A stretch of DNA of 64,000 nucleotides from Antedon bifida (GCA_963402885.1 OY727097.1:21142001-21206000), one strand, 5' to 3'. Numbered from the stretch's first letter, positions 28,300 through 41,142 are shown. A program made the numbers and translations. Notes: generated by a model not told the origin, from the sequence alone.

Positions 28300-29841
28300 T
28301 CAAGCCTATCGTTTTAAATACTATTCCCAATGTACAGTGTTCTGCAATCCTCAAGAATTTCTGTGTGAACATCTTTTACATGAAAAACAATTGCAACTTC
28401 CTTCTCACGCTTTATAAAATTATATATATAAATTAATATAAATAAAGTTCTTATTGCAATATTTCCTGGACGGAAAATAAAGACACATTCAGCAATTTAT
28501 GGCCCTAGCCAAGTAATGAAACCACCAGTATCAATAATGAAACCATCAATATCGATCACATTTTAAAACTTTAAAACGTGTAATTCGTACGTAATTTTTT
28601 CAGGGGCATCTTTGAGATTTCATACAAAAATATTATTTTAAAATATTAACACCATTAATATATTTGAAATTAACAAAGTTCAAACTGCTCTCTGTACCGG
28701 AGCTAAATCTTTACTCCCGCCGACCCAAACTGTACACTCAAGACTCATTTTACGCGTTTTCCATCGATAACCTTTGCAATATCGATTGCATGTCGTTCAT
28801 TACTTCCTTAAAATAATCCTTTCATAGAAACAGTCTCTGGTACAGATGTATAATGGTAAGTAACTTTTCTTTCAACGTTTTAAATGTATCTTTTATTTAT
28901 TCATCATTAATCGATTTATAATTATAATGTTTCCTAATTGTTATCTTAATTGTATGCTTAAATTAATTTGTCTCATGTTGCCCCTTTCTTTTTTCTCTAT
29001 GTTCCATTTAATTATTATATGATTCTGATACTAATATGAATTGATATAGATTTAGTTCACTAATTGTTTTTATATAATAATTCACAGTATGTTCCTTGTA
29101 GCATGACTACTTAGTGTAATTATAATATTGGACACATTTTTACCGTTATATCATTTCATGACTTTTGAATGTATTTACCGTATGTTATTTTGTTTAGGCC
29201 TATGTGTGGAAAAACAATAGAAACAAACAATCATTGAATAAAGAATATTTAATGTCAATTTTGATTATGGCTGGCAGGTAAATGAAGTATTGGCATTAGG
29301 CCCAAAGAAACCATTTTTACTTCTAAATAATTTTAATCGTTCAGCTTATTTTTGTATTAATTAAGACATCGGTAAAAATATTTCTAATAAGGTGTTCACC
29401 ATGCTAGACCTACCAATGCAATTGTTCTAACCTTTCCGGGAAAAGAAACCTTGTTTTGATCTTTCTGCAATTAAATACAAAGTGTCACAATGATTTAAAA
29501 AATAGCTTATAGCCTTGACCTATTTGCATTCAACTAATTAATATGCTCGAATATTGATAATTACACAAGCTCTAACGATTTTTTTCTCTGTCAAATTTTA
29601 AAAGCATGCTTCATTTTACATAATACTATCTAACTAATTCAAATACTGTATATATATATACTTTTTAATCATACAGTATTCTATAACCTATTGACCAGTG
29701 TTGTGTAAAAATAAGGCCTCGAAACGAGTGAATTATCAGTTACCGGTATTAGTTTACAAATTAACAACCTGCTGGGTATTCTTGAGACTGTTTGCTACAA
29801 TTAGGTATACAATTAAAAGGTTAATTTTGAAAATATCTTAC
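28300..29841. other. Stretch with no supported gene
   Basis: AT-rich sequence. ATG|GTAAGTAAC at about 28854 looks like a start codon against a strong donor, but I found no partner exon. No domain or paired terminal repeat was found. Confidence 0.4.
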
Positions 29842-31473
29842 TTGCATTTTCGCAGTTGTCACCCTCATAATTTATGGAACAGTCACAATAGTAAGCTGTC
29901 TTATTACCACTACTGGTGACGTCTTCCTTGCACACTCCTCCATTTTGGCATACTAGTACATCACCACAATTCGCAATTGTAGCTAGGCCTATAACACAAA
30001 AAAAACAACAACAAAACTTTAGCCGAAGCAATATTGTTTATTCTAAATAAAAAAAACCCATTTTATGTACAATTTTGTATTGGCGATATAATAGCCGTTT
30101 TTGTTCGAAGAATGTAGGCCTACCTGCTGTCTGAAAAATCAAAATTTAGAAAAAAGCTGAGCTAATGAAGAGGAATAATTTAAGAACATGTTTGCAAATA
30201 ATTTAACTAAGCAATCACGTCGGTTTGGTCGAGTTTGCAAACTTAAATTTGCCAGGGTTGACTAGGCTTAGAGTGTGACAAACCTCACCTTGTTGGATGA
30301 TGCTGACGTCCGCATCCATATCAAGCAGAGGTTCATTAATTTCCTCTGAATTCCCAGAAAGAAGAAACAGAATTGTTAGCTTTGGCCTTAAGTGAGCAGT
30401 AAAGGAGTAAATCGTATTCAGAATTACCCTTATTAAAAAAAAATATATTATGGAAGTGAGACATGTGTTAATTGTAGATATGAATTCACAAAAAACTGTT
30501 TTCATATTATGGCCACCTAAACTTAAATAAATATAATAAATAAATTTATTTCTCTTTGGTCATAGAATACCTTCAACAGAGCTTATCTCACTTATTCCCT
30601 GCCTGACTGCACGCCGTCCGAGATCCGATTCGAGTGAAACAATACTGTTCACTCAAATTCGTCTTGGTACAGATGGTGTCATGGGCTCTCACCATTAAAC
30701 CACATTATTACTAAATTACTTAATTATGGCTTCTTAAATATGTTTGTTTAAATGGATCTGGAAGATATCAACTTATGCTTAATTTAACACAAGCCATTCA
30801 TCGTCAACTGATATCACTGGAAACATGGCAAAACTTGTGTGCGTAGTTCGGCTAACTCTAAGTTTTCTAGTGTTGACTAGGCTTGGAGTTCAAAACCTCA
30901 CCTTCTTTTTCGATTACGGGTTTGACCTCCACCTCCACCACACCAACATCAGGTTTGTGCTCAGTAGGAGATTCATCAATGTTTCCTGAATTCAAAGAAA
31001 GAAAAATGATTAACTTTAGCCTAATTGAGCAGCGCCAATGCGACGATGAAATACACATTACACATTGCCTACATCATTTTGTTTAGGTGGTTTGATTCCT
31101 GACAAAAAAGGCATGGTTATTATATATATAATAATATTGAAATTTGAGCGAAAATCAGCGAAAAGCGTATTATGCTGTTGTTGTAACAATCCTCTCTTAT
31201 GATCTGCCATTCTTTTGTTAAATTAAATATCAGAAAATTCGTCAAAATCTAGTTAATTTATTTGTCTATTATAAGTTTAGATTTCAACAAATATTTATTA
31301 TCATTTCACTGAAAATTTGACCCTTTACAATCGAATAAACACACGTGTTACTTCACTATTAAACCTACTACTAAATTAAAAAATACAATCTTACCTTTAT
31401 CACCTTTACTGCCTACTACATACGCTACAAAAGATATTATCAAAACAGCAACGAATATCGACGATCGACCCAT
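29842..31473 (-). CDS. Secreted EGF-domain protein of the signal-peptide exon family (copy 3)
   Basis: Four exons in transcript order: 31395-31473 (signal peptide MGRSSIFVAVLIISFVAYVV then GSKGDK), 30902-30985 (NIDESPTEHKPDVGVVEVEV, acidic), 30289-30345 (EEINEPLLDMDADVSIIQQ, acidic) and 29842-29988 (one EGF-like domain). Every exon border is phase 1, allowing exon shuffling or skipping. The EGF domain shows six cysteines in the standard order: NCGD, VCQNGG, VCKED, AYYCDC and DNCEN. The two acidic exons and their intron borders are similar (GAATTCAG acceptors; GTGAGGTTTTGAAC or GTGAGGTTTGTC donors, then AAGCCTAGTCAAC), so one arose by local duplication. The last exon ends with donor A|GTAAG, so a further exon with the stop is expected below 29842; I did not find it. 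The product would be secreted; its function is unknown. Confidence 0.7.
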
Positions 31474-31507
31474 ATTGATAAATGATAGTAAAGACAAGTT
31501 GTTCGTT

Positions 31508-31518
31508 TTACTTATAAA
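31508..31518 (-). promoter_or_regulatory. TATA-box motif of secreted-family copy 3
   Basis: TTTATAAGTAAAAC on the minus strand, about 40 bp upstream of the ATG at 31473. It is identical in its core to those at 14376-14390 and 16418-16430. Confidence 0.6.
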
Positions 31519-31589
31519 CATGATTATTGAAATGTCAATGAAATAATATACAACACACACAATACAATTGATTTGTCAATATTTACACA

Positions 31590-31950
31590 ACAAATGGTGT
31601 TCACTTAATGCAATACTCATTACATACATTAAAACAATGTTGATTTAATATGATTAATATGTCAAAACAATTAATATGTCAATATTTACACAACAAATGG
31701 TGTTCACCTAATGCAATACTAATTATAATAAAATAATAATTAAATACATTAAAACATTGTTGATTTAAATGCTGTTAAGTATAATATGTTAATGAAGTAC
31801 AGATGTTTTTATAAAACAACTTTTGCGGTATATTCCCGTAATGAAAAACACTTATTAATGAGGTATACCACTTATTTAAACGTCATCAACATTTACTATT
31901 CTTTGTGCTTTCTTTGTTTTCCCGTTCCATGTAGATTTTTCTCAACACAT
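31590..31950 (-). repeat. Duplicated upstream region (partner of 34565-34745)
   Basis: Sequence upstream of the copy-3 signal exon matches sequence upstream of the dead exon at 34450-34510. Shared blocks are AAGTACA, TTTTATAAAA/TTTATAAAAG, CCCGTAATGAAAAACACTTA (AATAAAAAGCACTTA in the partner), and TACTATTCTTTGTGC followed by TTTCTTTGTT. The duplication therefore covered promoter and first exon together. A local doubling (ATGTCAATATTTACACAACA) also lies at 31576 and 31675. Confidence 0.7.
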
Positions 31951-32335
31951 ACGAGAATTTGCAGCACACATATTAGCGTCGAAAGGAGTTTATTGTTTGG
32001 AATCAATTTATTTAATGTTTATATAGGCATATCTCTGTATATTTTATTCAACATAAATTATGGTACAATCGCAACAAAATTATGATATATACAAATATTA
32101 TGACTATTGCAGCCTAAAGAGCTGAATTGCAGTAATAATATTTATGTACATTATACGGTTACAAAACGAATACGAATACACAATATACACAAATCGCAGC
32201 CCAATAAAAAATTTAAAAAATTGCAATAAAAAACTAGATTAAGTATAAAAATATCAATTATTGAATTAAATATAAAAAATAATGAAAGTTTACATTTTTA
32301 TGTAACATGATGGTGGACAGTGAACTATAAACTAT

Positions 32336-33400
32336 AAAGTGAAGATATCGTTTACATAATTAAATATGACAGGAATATTAAGCTTATACAAGTCAATAGT
32401 TCGACTAACGTTGGAATATGGTAACACAGTTTGATGTCCAATGTATGAAAAAGATGGTGATACACACTGGAGAAAGTGCAACAGAGAGCTACCAGGCTTT
32501 TACCAGGATTGAATCATCTTAGTTACCATGAGAGGTTAATTCACCTTAAACTTCCAACGTTGGCATATAGAAGGAAACGAGCTGACGTAATTCAAATATT
32601 TAAAATGTTTAAAGATGTATTGTCCCTTGAAACACACAAAAATGAAGGTCAAAATATTCTAAATTTAAATTGCCCATATCAAAGTAATATTAAAGTTATT
32701 CACTTTAAGTCGAAAATTCGAGCCAAAAGCAACAAGTTTACGTAATTAACAGGTAAATTAGTTGGATTACATTTCGTCTGAAAATCGTCGCGAGCGAAAG
32801 TAAACAAAGATTTCAAACCACGAGTGCGCATTATGCATATGCTAATTAGGATTGTTTACAACTCGTCACGGTTGAGAAGGTGTTTTCACACAGATCGTGA
32901 GGAAGTTTCATGATTATGCATACAGAGTAGCCAAACAAGCGCGTTTCATTATGGGATATGTTTAGATCGAAAACTTTGACTGGAAGTCAAAGTTATTTTT
33001 TAAACAAAAAAACGTCTGTATTTCAGTTAAATGATTTTTTTTTTCGACAAATTTTTGGTGATAGTTAATAACTATTATGATACTTCAAAATGACCCACCT
33101 TTTTTCGAAATCTGTTATTTTTAATTTTTTTGGAATTAGTCAAAGGATTTGACAATCTTAGTGGAACTGATTTCTTTGACCTATATCAGGATTCTCAAAC
33201 TAGAGGTCATAGTCTGAAAATAAAGAAACAAAAAGTGAAGTCAAGATTGCGGCAATTTTCCTTTTCTATCTGAGCAATTAATGATTGGCTTACCAGAAAA
33301 AGCAGTTATGGAAACAACTATTAATAAATTTAAATCATAGATTGAGAATTACTGGACAAACCACCCATTGAAGTGTAATCCTTAGGAGAATGTGGAAGGA
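32336..33400 (+). pseudogene. LINE reverse-transcriptase C-terminal fragment, interrupted
   Basis: The first part (32360-32605) reads LYKSIVRLTLEYGNTV and MQQRATRLLPGLNHLSYHER then LKLPTLAYRRKRADVIQIFK, the conserved C-terminal block of many LINE reverse transcriptases. The second part (about 33138-33290) continues with VKGFDNLSGTDFFDLYQ and TRGHSLKIKKQKVKSRLRQF. About 530 bp between them starts with TTTAAAGATGTATTGTCCC, the left end of the local MITE family, so a MITE inserted in the reading frame. The right MITE end is not clear. In-frame stops make this a relic. Confidence 0.8.
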
Positions 33401-33487
33401 ACATCCAAAGTGGCATATACGCACTTGCCTAACAACTTCAAGTAGGCCTACTGTCAGCACCAAGCACATTTTAAGCAGCCTTTTTTT

Positions 33488-33658
33488 TTATGGGGCAAGC
33501 TCGTCATTAGGTTCTCGGACTAAAAGTTCTCTGGTACTAGGAGGTCGAGGATAGTATCTACAAGAATTCTTGCGACAGTATGCTGAATGTTTGTGTACCT
33601 GTAAGTTCTCTACAAGCTCATGCAAATCATGGTCATTGTCTGGAAGAGTTTCGTTTAT
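33488..33658 (-). pseudogene. Helitron helicase/Rep protein fragment
   Basis: A 56-residue open stretch on the minus strand ends in TAA. It contains LVENLQVHKHSAYCRKNSC then RYYPRPPSTRELLVREPND. The pattern 'QxHxHSxYCRKxxxxCRxxxPxPPS' is typical of the segment before the Rep motifs in Helitron-encoded helicases (and of PIF1-like helicases derived from them). No Rep catalytic HUH or helicase motifs are nearby, so this is a fragment of an autonomous Helitron. The non-autonomous element at 1357-2371 may depend on such a source. Confidence 0.6.
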
Positions 33659-34449
33659 CTAAAAATGCACACATTTTAGCATCTGAGTTCACATCTAGTT
33701 TGGGGGAATTTTAACCCACAGTATCATGCGTGCATGTGGCGAACCACGCGTCTCTCAACTCTATTCTTGAAACAGTCACACAACTGGTTTTGCAGAGGAG
33801 TATCTGCCGTCTTAGTCAAGCAGTCGTGTATGTATATGTGTTTCTTTTTCAGAAGTCAGAGCATTATAACCATATGGGATAATTTTGTCTGGATTTGCCA
33901 ATTCTTGGTATTTCAATTCAATTCCATTTATTATATAATTTGTATATTAACCTACATAGAATATTGTGTTGCACTAAGAATACAACACAATAGGAATACA
34001 AAAAAAGGAAAAAAACACGACACATCATTCTGTAACATTCAGTGCTCTAATGACAGGCGAGTAAAATCTATTCCGGAATCCATTTGTACGAGGGGGTGAT
34101 GGACCGCGTCGACTGTTCCTAAAGCGTGGTTCCCACTAGAGAAGCAACACAAGGGCGTGCGCGCAACACAAGCGAGTTGACCAATGACAAGCCATTGTTC
34201 CATTGCTTGTGATTGGCCAAATCACTTACGTTGCGTTACGTCCTTGCGTTTGGTTGTTCGTTAGTGGGAACCAAGCTTGAGAAACCTTATTACGGTAATA
34301 TTAAACAATATTATTACGTGTTGATTAGGATTTTAAATGAAAATATGAACCTTCACAATCGAATAGACACACCTCATCATCAGTTTAGCCATGATGATGA
34401 GGTTACTGACCAGTAAGTACTTTAAATTGAAATGTTTAATATCCTATCT

Positions 34450-34510
34450 GCATTGCTTTCCACGTAGGCTACAACAGCTACAATAAAACAGCCACAAACA
34501 ATCGACCCAT
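34450..34510 (-). pseudogene. Dead signal-peptide exon of the secreted family (copy 4)
   Basis: The minus strand starts MGRLFVAVLL and then hits a stop. A 1-base shift restores VAVVAYVESN, the expected end of the peptide. The donor is ATAGG where the relatives have GTAAG. The upstream TATA position reads GGTTAATGAAAGTAAAAC, so the TATA box is also lost. Frame, donor and promoter are all damaged. Sequence further upstream (34565-34745) still matches that of copy 3, showing a tandem duplication followed by decay. Confidence 0.75.
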
Positions 34511-34564
34511 ATTGATATGATAATGGATTATTCTTTGTAATACAATTTAATTGTTTTACTTTCA

Positions 34565-34745
34565 TTAACCTTAACATGTTGATTTAAATACCCTTTTGTA
34601 TTATTCTATTGAAGTACATAATAGTTTATAAAAGAACTTTTTATTATTTTCCCGTAATAAAAAGCACTTATTTATTTATATACTACGGAAAATACTATAC
34701 TATTCTTTGTGCTTTCTTTGTTATTTCCCCTTGCACTTCATTGGA
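34565..34745 (-). repeat. Duplicated upstream region (partner of 31590-31950)
   Basis: See the partner region. TTTATAAAAG, TTTTCCCGTAATAAAAAGCA and ATACTATTCTTTGTGC followed by TTTCTTTGTT are shared in the same order and orientation. Confidence 0.7.
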
Positions 34746-35491
34746 GCCTGCTTCAACAGAAATTTATAATTTCCAGCAATGTTTTAACTGTATATATGAA
34801 CTATTTTATAAGTTGTTTTGTGACTGTGCAATTTGGTAGTAGTCACTCTCGTACTGTACATTTAAAAGTAACACATCCAAATGCCAACTTTAAGTCAATG
34901 GCTACCAGATGTCTCTATGAGACGGTTATTTGAACCAGTACCAGTAGTATGTAGGTCCTACTTTTTTCTTAATACTTTAACATTCCAAATTTGCATTATT
35001 ATTATTATCATTGAAGAGTGTTATATTACACATTAGAGAGTGTACTTTCTTCATCAAGGGATTGAACTTGTTAGGCGTACATTCACAATTCGAGATTATC
35101 TAGTATTGACTCAGGCACAATCCAGAGTCTGGTCACTATAACAGAAATAATTTCCCTAGGGAAACAAAACATTTTGGATTCCTGAAGGGCTCGTCATGAT
35201 ACCATTTCGACCAATTCAGGCTATGTAATATAACTTAATATAGTAACTTATTGGGTTTTTTGAAAAAAAAAAGGCCAGTTGTTTAACAGGCTTTGCTAGA
35301 AATTCTATGTATATTATAAATATGTTGTCATAATGCACAACTAAAAACTGCTCGAAACAAAGTTTGGAACAGTTATAATTCTAGTGTACAGCATTGCATT
35401 TCTTTTACCCGAGAAGCATATTCAAAATCTAGATTTTATGTCAAAATTGAGATTATCGAGGACTGGGATTTAAAAGTATACATTGTAATCT

Positions 35492-38400
35492 TCACTTATT
35501 CCTTACAGTCTTTTTCCTAAGTCGATTACCTTCACCAGTAAATGCTTCAAAATTATCAGTTTGATCCTGAAAAAAAAAGGTAATAATTATTATTTATAGT
35601 AAATACCACAAAGTTACCATTGATACATTATAGCAATGAGCAATCAATAGGATTATTTAATGTTTTAGTAATTCAAGTGTGTTCAGACTCTTGTTATCCT
35701 TCAACTTACCTCATTTTGATCAGGGTTAGTTGTTGGTTTAGCTGTTCTTATAAATGTAATTGTTCCTTGTTTGTAATCATAGTTCGGAATTCCACTGTAA
35801 GATAATTATTCACATATAAATATTTTTTCTTCTAAAAACTATTATATTGAACCACATTCACCAATTTGCTGATGTAGTCCTTACTGTATATCAGTAATGC
35901 TCATATATTGGTTTGTGGTAAATTGTTACAAACACTCGAGAGATAAACACTAAAATAAGTCAAATGATTTCCAACTATAAGGATCGCGTAAAATATCAGA
36001 GGTCTGGCCCGAACATCATTATCAACATAACTCACCAGGTTTTAAAATCTTCAAAAAATAAGAAGGGGAATAAAGCTAGATTGAACTGGACGATTGTACA
36101 GTAGTACTGTCTATAGGCTTGCATTGTATACTGTGTATACATGCAAAATATTATTACATTTGTAGAGAGCAATACACAATTACCGTTTGTAGATGCGTGG
36201 CTGTAAAGAAACTGGTTTTGAGTCTAAATTTTTAGTCTTGCCATCCAGTCTGTTACCAGATCCTTGAAATGCCATGAATTTACTCTCATCAATATAGTCG
36301 GTATCATCAACTTGCATACTCTGTGTAGATATCAAAAAAGGAAAAATCAAAGAAAAATTACAGAAAATGAATACTATTATACAAAATATCTGGGAAAAAC
36401 ATATCTTGAATGAAAATATTGAGTGAGTTTACTCTTATGGAAACAGATAAATTTAAGAAAAGTATAATATACATAATTAAAATTTACATCATTAGGAATG
36501 GCCTTTAACAAATCACACCTTACCTCCGGTTCTGGATCCTGTGGTTTTATTCGCTGTGGTTCAACATAGCCTACTGGTGCTGTAAAGTCAACCTATGAAA
36601 AATAAAGTTTACAAGCTGTGAGCCAAATCAGAAGAAACCTTTTTAGATATTTAAATGTTCACTAAATGTTAACATTATTTGTTTGTGTGTGCTGGACAAA
36701 ATATGTCTATAGGATTCTAGTCTAGTAATGTTTCTAGCAACCAGAAAATGATCTAAATAGCAATGGTCTCAATAGCAAAGGAGTTTTCCCAATTACTTTT
36801 TTTCAGATATAAATTATTTTACTGAAATATTGATGGTTGTACTTACACTCATATCACATTCTATAATAGACACTGCATCGGCTGGCTTTGTTTCCAAAAC
36901 TTTTAATTCATATATCTTATCATTGTATTTAATTGCAATCATATCTCCTCTTGTTAAACAAGCAAAACCTCTGAGTATATTTTCAAGTCTTTAAATGGGT
37001 TAAAGAAATACAAAAATCAAGCTTTATGTATGTACATTATTTTTAAATAAACAAATCAAACTAACTGTTTAATAACTACATTTTTGTTTGGAAAAATTAA
37101 ATTCAAAGCGATTACATAAACATTAGCAAAGCTAAAGGATACACTGCTTTTGGATTTGAAATATCTAAGAAATCAACCGACTGTGGTTGAAATTTGGAAA
37201 ATGTTGCCACTGACAAAGATGTACTTTCCAACTGAAGTAAGTCTCCTTCTTGAAGTAGCAAGTTTTGCATCATCTGGAAAAAATAAAAAAGTACCAAATA
37301 CAGTGTCATAAAATTCAAACCCAATTTGCCATGAATTTATTTTCCTGTTTTAAAGTTTTACTGCTTGACTTAATTGTGCATATTGTAACTATATATTTAA
37401 TTAGTAAACATTTTGTATGGGTTGAACCTCTTGTTACGAGAGTGTTCCTCCTCCTTTAAAGGAAAGTAACCAACAAATATTATTATTATAATATTATCTA
37501 TGCTAGTAACTACAACAGCCTGTGGTTTTACGGTGTATGTACTGTAGATAAACGTTATACAGGCTGAGTAAATATACATGTTTTAGTCAAGTCATATTAA
37601 TAACGAGATATGTGTTATTAGCAACCAATATCTTAACCTTCTACAATAAACAATCCTTAAGACAAGACAGATAATGTAATCTTGATTAATTAAATAAAAA
37701 TCAATTAAAACATAGCCAAGGATGGGAATTGATTTATTCAATTCACATAAATTTTCCTGGTGTGCTGGAGAACACCAGTTGGTATGTTTACAGGACTTAC
37801 CCAGTAAGGTAAATAAACTTTTCCTTCATCAGCAACAAATTCCAAGACACCACAATGTGTTTCACGATGTTCTTTTACATTTGTTAACTTAAACAACATT
37901 GGGTACATTATGTTCATACGAGCTGTTGATAGAATATGTTATGTTGATGAATAACAACATTGTGTTACATTATGTTCTGCTGATAACAATTCATTATTGT
38001 CACATTTGCCATTAATTATTTAAACATTTAATACATTAACAGCAATTCGATTTTTTGAATTTAAAACACAAAACATATTATACAGATATTGCTTAGAGGT
38101 AAAATATAAGATTTGACATCCCCGAGGGAATATATATATTGTATATCAAAAAATATTTAATGTACAGTAGTACATATAAAAGAACAAGGCTGATGCTTAT
38201 TATTATCTAATTACTGTATAATGCTAATGCAATATGCATACATTGTGACTGATTTCACTTTGTGGAAAAAGAAAATACTTACTTAGTGTATCTAACGCAG
38301 AAGGTGGCATAATGACTAAAAAGAGAGAACAAATAATAAATTAAATAGATTAAAAAATAAAAATTGTCTTGACTCTATGAAAAGGCTGAAAACATTTAAA

Positions 38401-38823
38401 AGATTTGACCTTAGCTTCAGATTGGTGGCAAATTTACCTAATAAAAATAAATAATAAAATAATATAACATTTTTTTTCATGGCCAGAATAGTGCAGCTGC
38501 ATAAGGAAGACTTATGGGAGTCTAAAACTAAGCAACTGTCTCGGAGCATTTGATTTGTTGACACAGTAATTTGAGTTTCCGGTCAATATAAAGCCACCAT
38601 TAGTTAGGCTAACTTATTTCTCCATGGTTAGGATGAAATGGAACTACCCCAACAATTTAATCAATTCTATTAAATGAAGGATGCTTTGATTTTTTTGTTT
38701 GTATGACTTACTCTTTCCCCCTCTTTCAACATCCTGACGGCAATTCCCTTGTAACATTGATACTGAGAAGCATCGGTATTGTGTCTTGTAACTCCTCTGG
38801 ACATTATCAAATGAAAACCCAAA
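35492..38823 (-). CDS. UFD1: Ubiquitin recognition factor UFD1 (complete except the first exon)
   Basis: UFD1 pairs with NPL4 as a cofactor of the p97/VCP segregase, extracting ubiquitylated proteins in ER-associated degradation and in chromatin processes. Nine exons in transcript order, all phase-consistent: 38712-38823, 38283-38315, 37801-37922, 37143-37273, 36847-36988, 36524-36592, 36184-36320, 35710-35794 and 35492-35566 (TGA). They give 301 residues; human UFD1 has 307. Landmarks are [29 protein letters not shown] and [12 protein letters not shown] (double-psi barrel), [47 protein letters not shown] and SIIECDM. Two p97-binding SHP boxes follow ([10 protein letters not shown] and FTGEGNRLR), with GIPNYDY between them. 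The first exon shown begins FGFSFDN in phase 0 after an AG, so a tiny 5' exon with the ATG is missing. ATG|GTAAAG at 39984-39988 is one possibility. Confidence 0.95.
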
Positions 38824-41142
38824 CTAGGCAATAAAATTATAAAACAAAATTAACACTGTAATAACTTGAGGAAATATCTATTTTAAGACTAAATATTCAG
38901 AAGATAAAGAACTTGATTCAATGTTCGATCTTTATTGCAAGGATCGTCATCAGGAATTTATTTGAGAAAAGCATTTTCTGATGATCCAATAAAGATCAAA
39001 ATGTTGAATCATGACTTCTTTCTCCTTATATAAATTTCATTTGGTGGTATTAAATTTAAACAGACAGTCAAACAATCTAAAATTACCTTTTACCTACGTT
39101 TTTAAAATCAAATTTAACTACATTTTATGTAAAAATAAATACTTTGTAGACCTATTGCGATAATTTTTATTGTCTTTAAACGATTACAAATGTGAAAAAT
39201 AAGTTGATTCTAATAATTTAAGTGGCCCGCTATAAATACTAGACTGCATCGTGCGCAGATAGATATTTTCATATTGCTTATGTGATGCACCCACTTCCGA
39301 TCGGTCGTGAACAGGAAAACAAATAACAGAACTGTAACTTTTAAGCTAAAATACCAGGTCTTCTCTAATTTGTAGTAACATGTTTTGCCAAAAAAGGAAA
39401 GACAATTCAGCAGCGAGACAACGTCAGGCTAGACCTATTAGGAAGACAATGTTCATACATTACTACTCTTTACATCTAGGCTCACAAAACTAAGCCTAGC
39501 TAAACTAGGCATAAGACCGAAGCTTGTATAGTGCCGCAAGATAAATAACTGCGTGAGACGTTTGTAATCCATGGACAACATTCCGGCGGACAAATTTGAA
39601 CAGGAATAAAGTTGTTGTCACGGCAATGTCGTACGATGTTTTGGTCAAAGAACGAGTTGTCTAACCAATCATGTCAATGTAAACACACAGAATTAATCGG
39701 AAAGTGTCCAGATAATAATAATAATTTCTTCCCTTTTCCGTGAATCAACCCTCAAGATGAACCACAGATACTTTGAGGCGGACTGCAAAATTTACATCAA
39801 ATCAAAATAGAAGGCGCTATAATCAATGTTCATCCGGGTATTTTGTCCGTGGAATCCATGGATTTACAGGGCGTGTAGTATTTTTTATATATGCATTATT
39901 TTTACAAAACATTAAAAATTGCAGGTAAAGTGTCTTTAAATATGTTGTTGAAACAGGTTATCAATAGTTTAAACTTCTGCTTTACCATTCTGGTGGTTAA
40001 GTGTTTCTACTTCTCTTGATTGATTCTGTAAAATATAAAAATAAGTTATTAACTGGCATGGACCATGGACCTATATCCATGGTTGGACAATGTTATAAAG
40101 ATAATTTATACGGTTCACTGAATAAAGTTATAAAAGTTATTAATAACTGGACGACAGTTGGATACGATATAACACGGTCGAACAATTTCCTATCACTCAC
40201 CATCACCTAGTCATACATGAGTAGAGGAACGATGTCAACACAATTATGATTGGTCAGTTAAAATGCTTACGCATACAAATGGGGCTATGGCGGTTTTTCT
40301 TTTTTTTTCGTTATTTTTCTTTTAATCGTCCTCTAGTTGAGAGAGATTATTTAGAGCTTTAGGTTTAGTTATATTTTATAGGTTAACTATCAACTTTTTT
40401 TTGTTAGCATGATGACCAATCACAACGCAGTTGATGTCTGCAATTGTCTCTGGGTCTAGGCTAGTACAGTAGTAGGCCTAGGCCAAGAGGGATATTTTTA
40501 CATCAAATCCTCCTCTAGTTAAGCTAGGCTAGAAAGTTAGTTAGGACTTAACATGGCCTAATATATACTTAGGGAATTGAAGCAGGGCGCTTCAACAACC
40601 TAGAGGGGCCTAGGCTACTGGGCGCTCTAGTAGTAGGCGGTTGTCAGACGAACGATCGGACCTAAGACGATGAGGCCCAGAAAATGTGGTCCCGATCGTC
40701 TTCAGCGTTGGACCCGATCGTCTTCAGCGTTGGACCCGATCGTCTCATGAGTTGGCCCAATCGTCTCATGTGTTCGGAACCATGTTGGTCCGGACCATCT
40801 TATTTGTTGGGCCCGATCATCTTAGCGCAAGGCCCGATAGTCTTGTGTTCAATATGGTAAAATTGATCATCGCGTTTTATTTTGGTCCCAATAAAAATCA
40901 GTATTTGGTTTAGAGCGTCGCTGATACGATTGCGTTTTTTTCTGTCGGGCGTTTATATGTGATGGCTAGATACATTTTCGCCGTTTTTCCAATTTAAAAA
41001 CAATTATTTTTAAAACTCTGTAATTGGTTCTGGCGATATATGTTACATACAGTATAAGGGATGAATGTTTATTTACGCCTAATTTATTTTGTTTTCAATT
41101 TATTTTACAGGTTGCAATAAGTTTGCTCTTTAAAAATTATTG

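Noticed and set aside
28840-28870. ATG directly before a strong donor (ATG|GTAAGT) as a start exon
   Set aside because: No following exon could be found on the plus strand, so it cannot be supported.
39541-39600. UFD1 first exon at MLSMDYKRLTQ
   Set aside because: No donor in the right phase at a sensible distance and no similarity to UFD1 N-termini. The true first exon remains unplaced.
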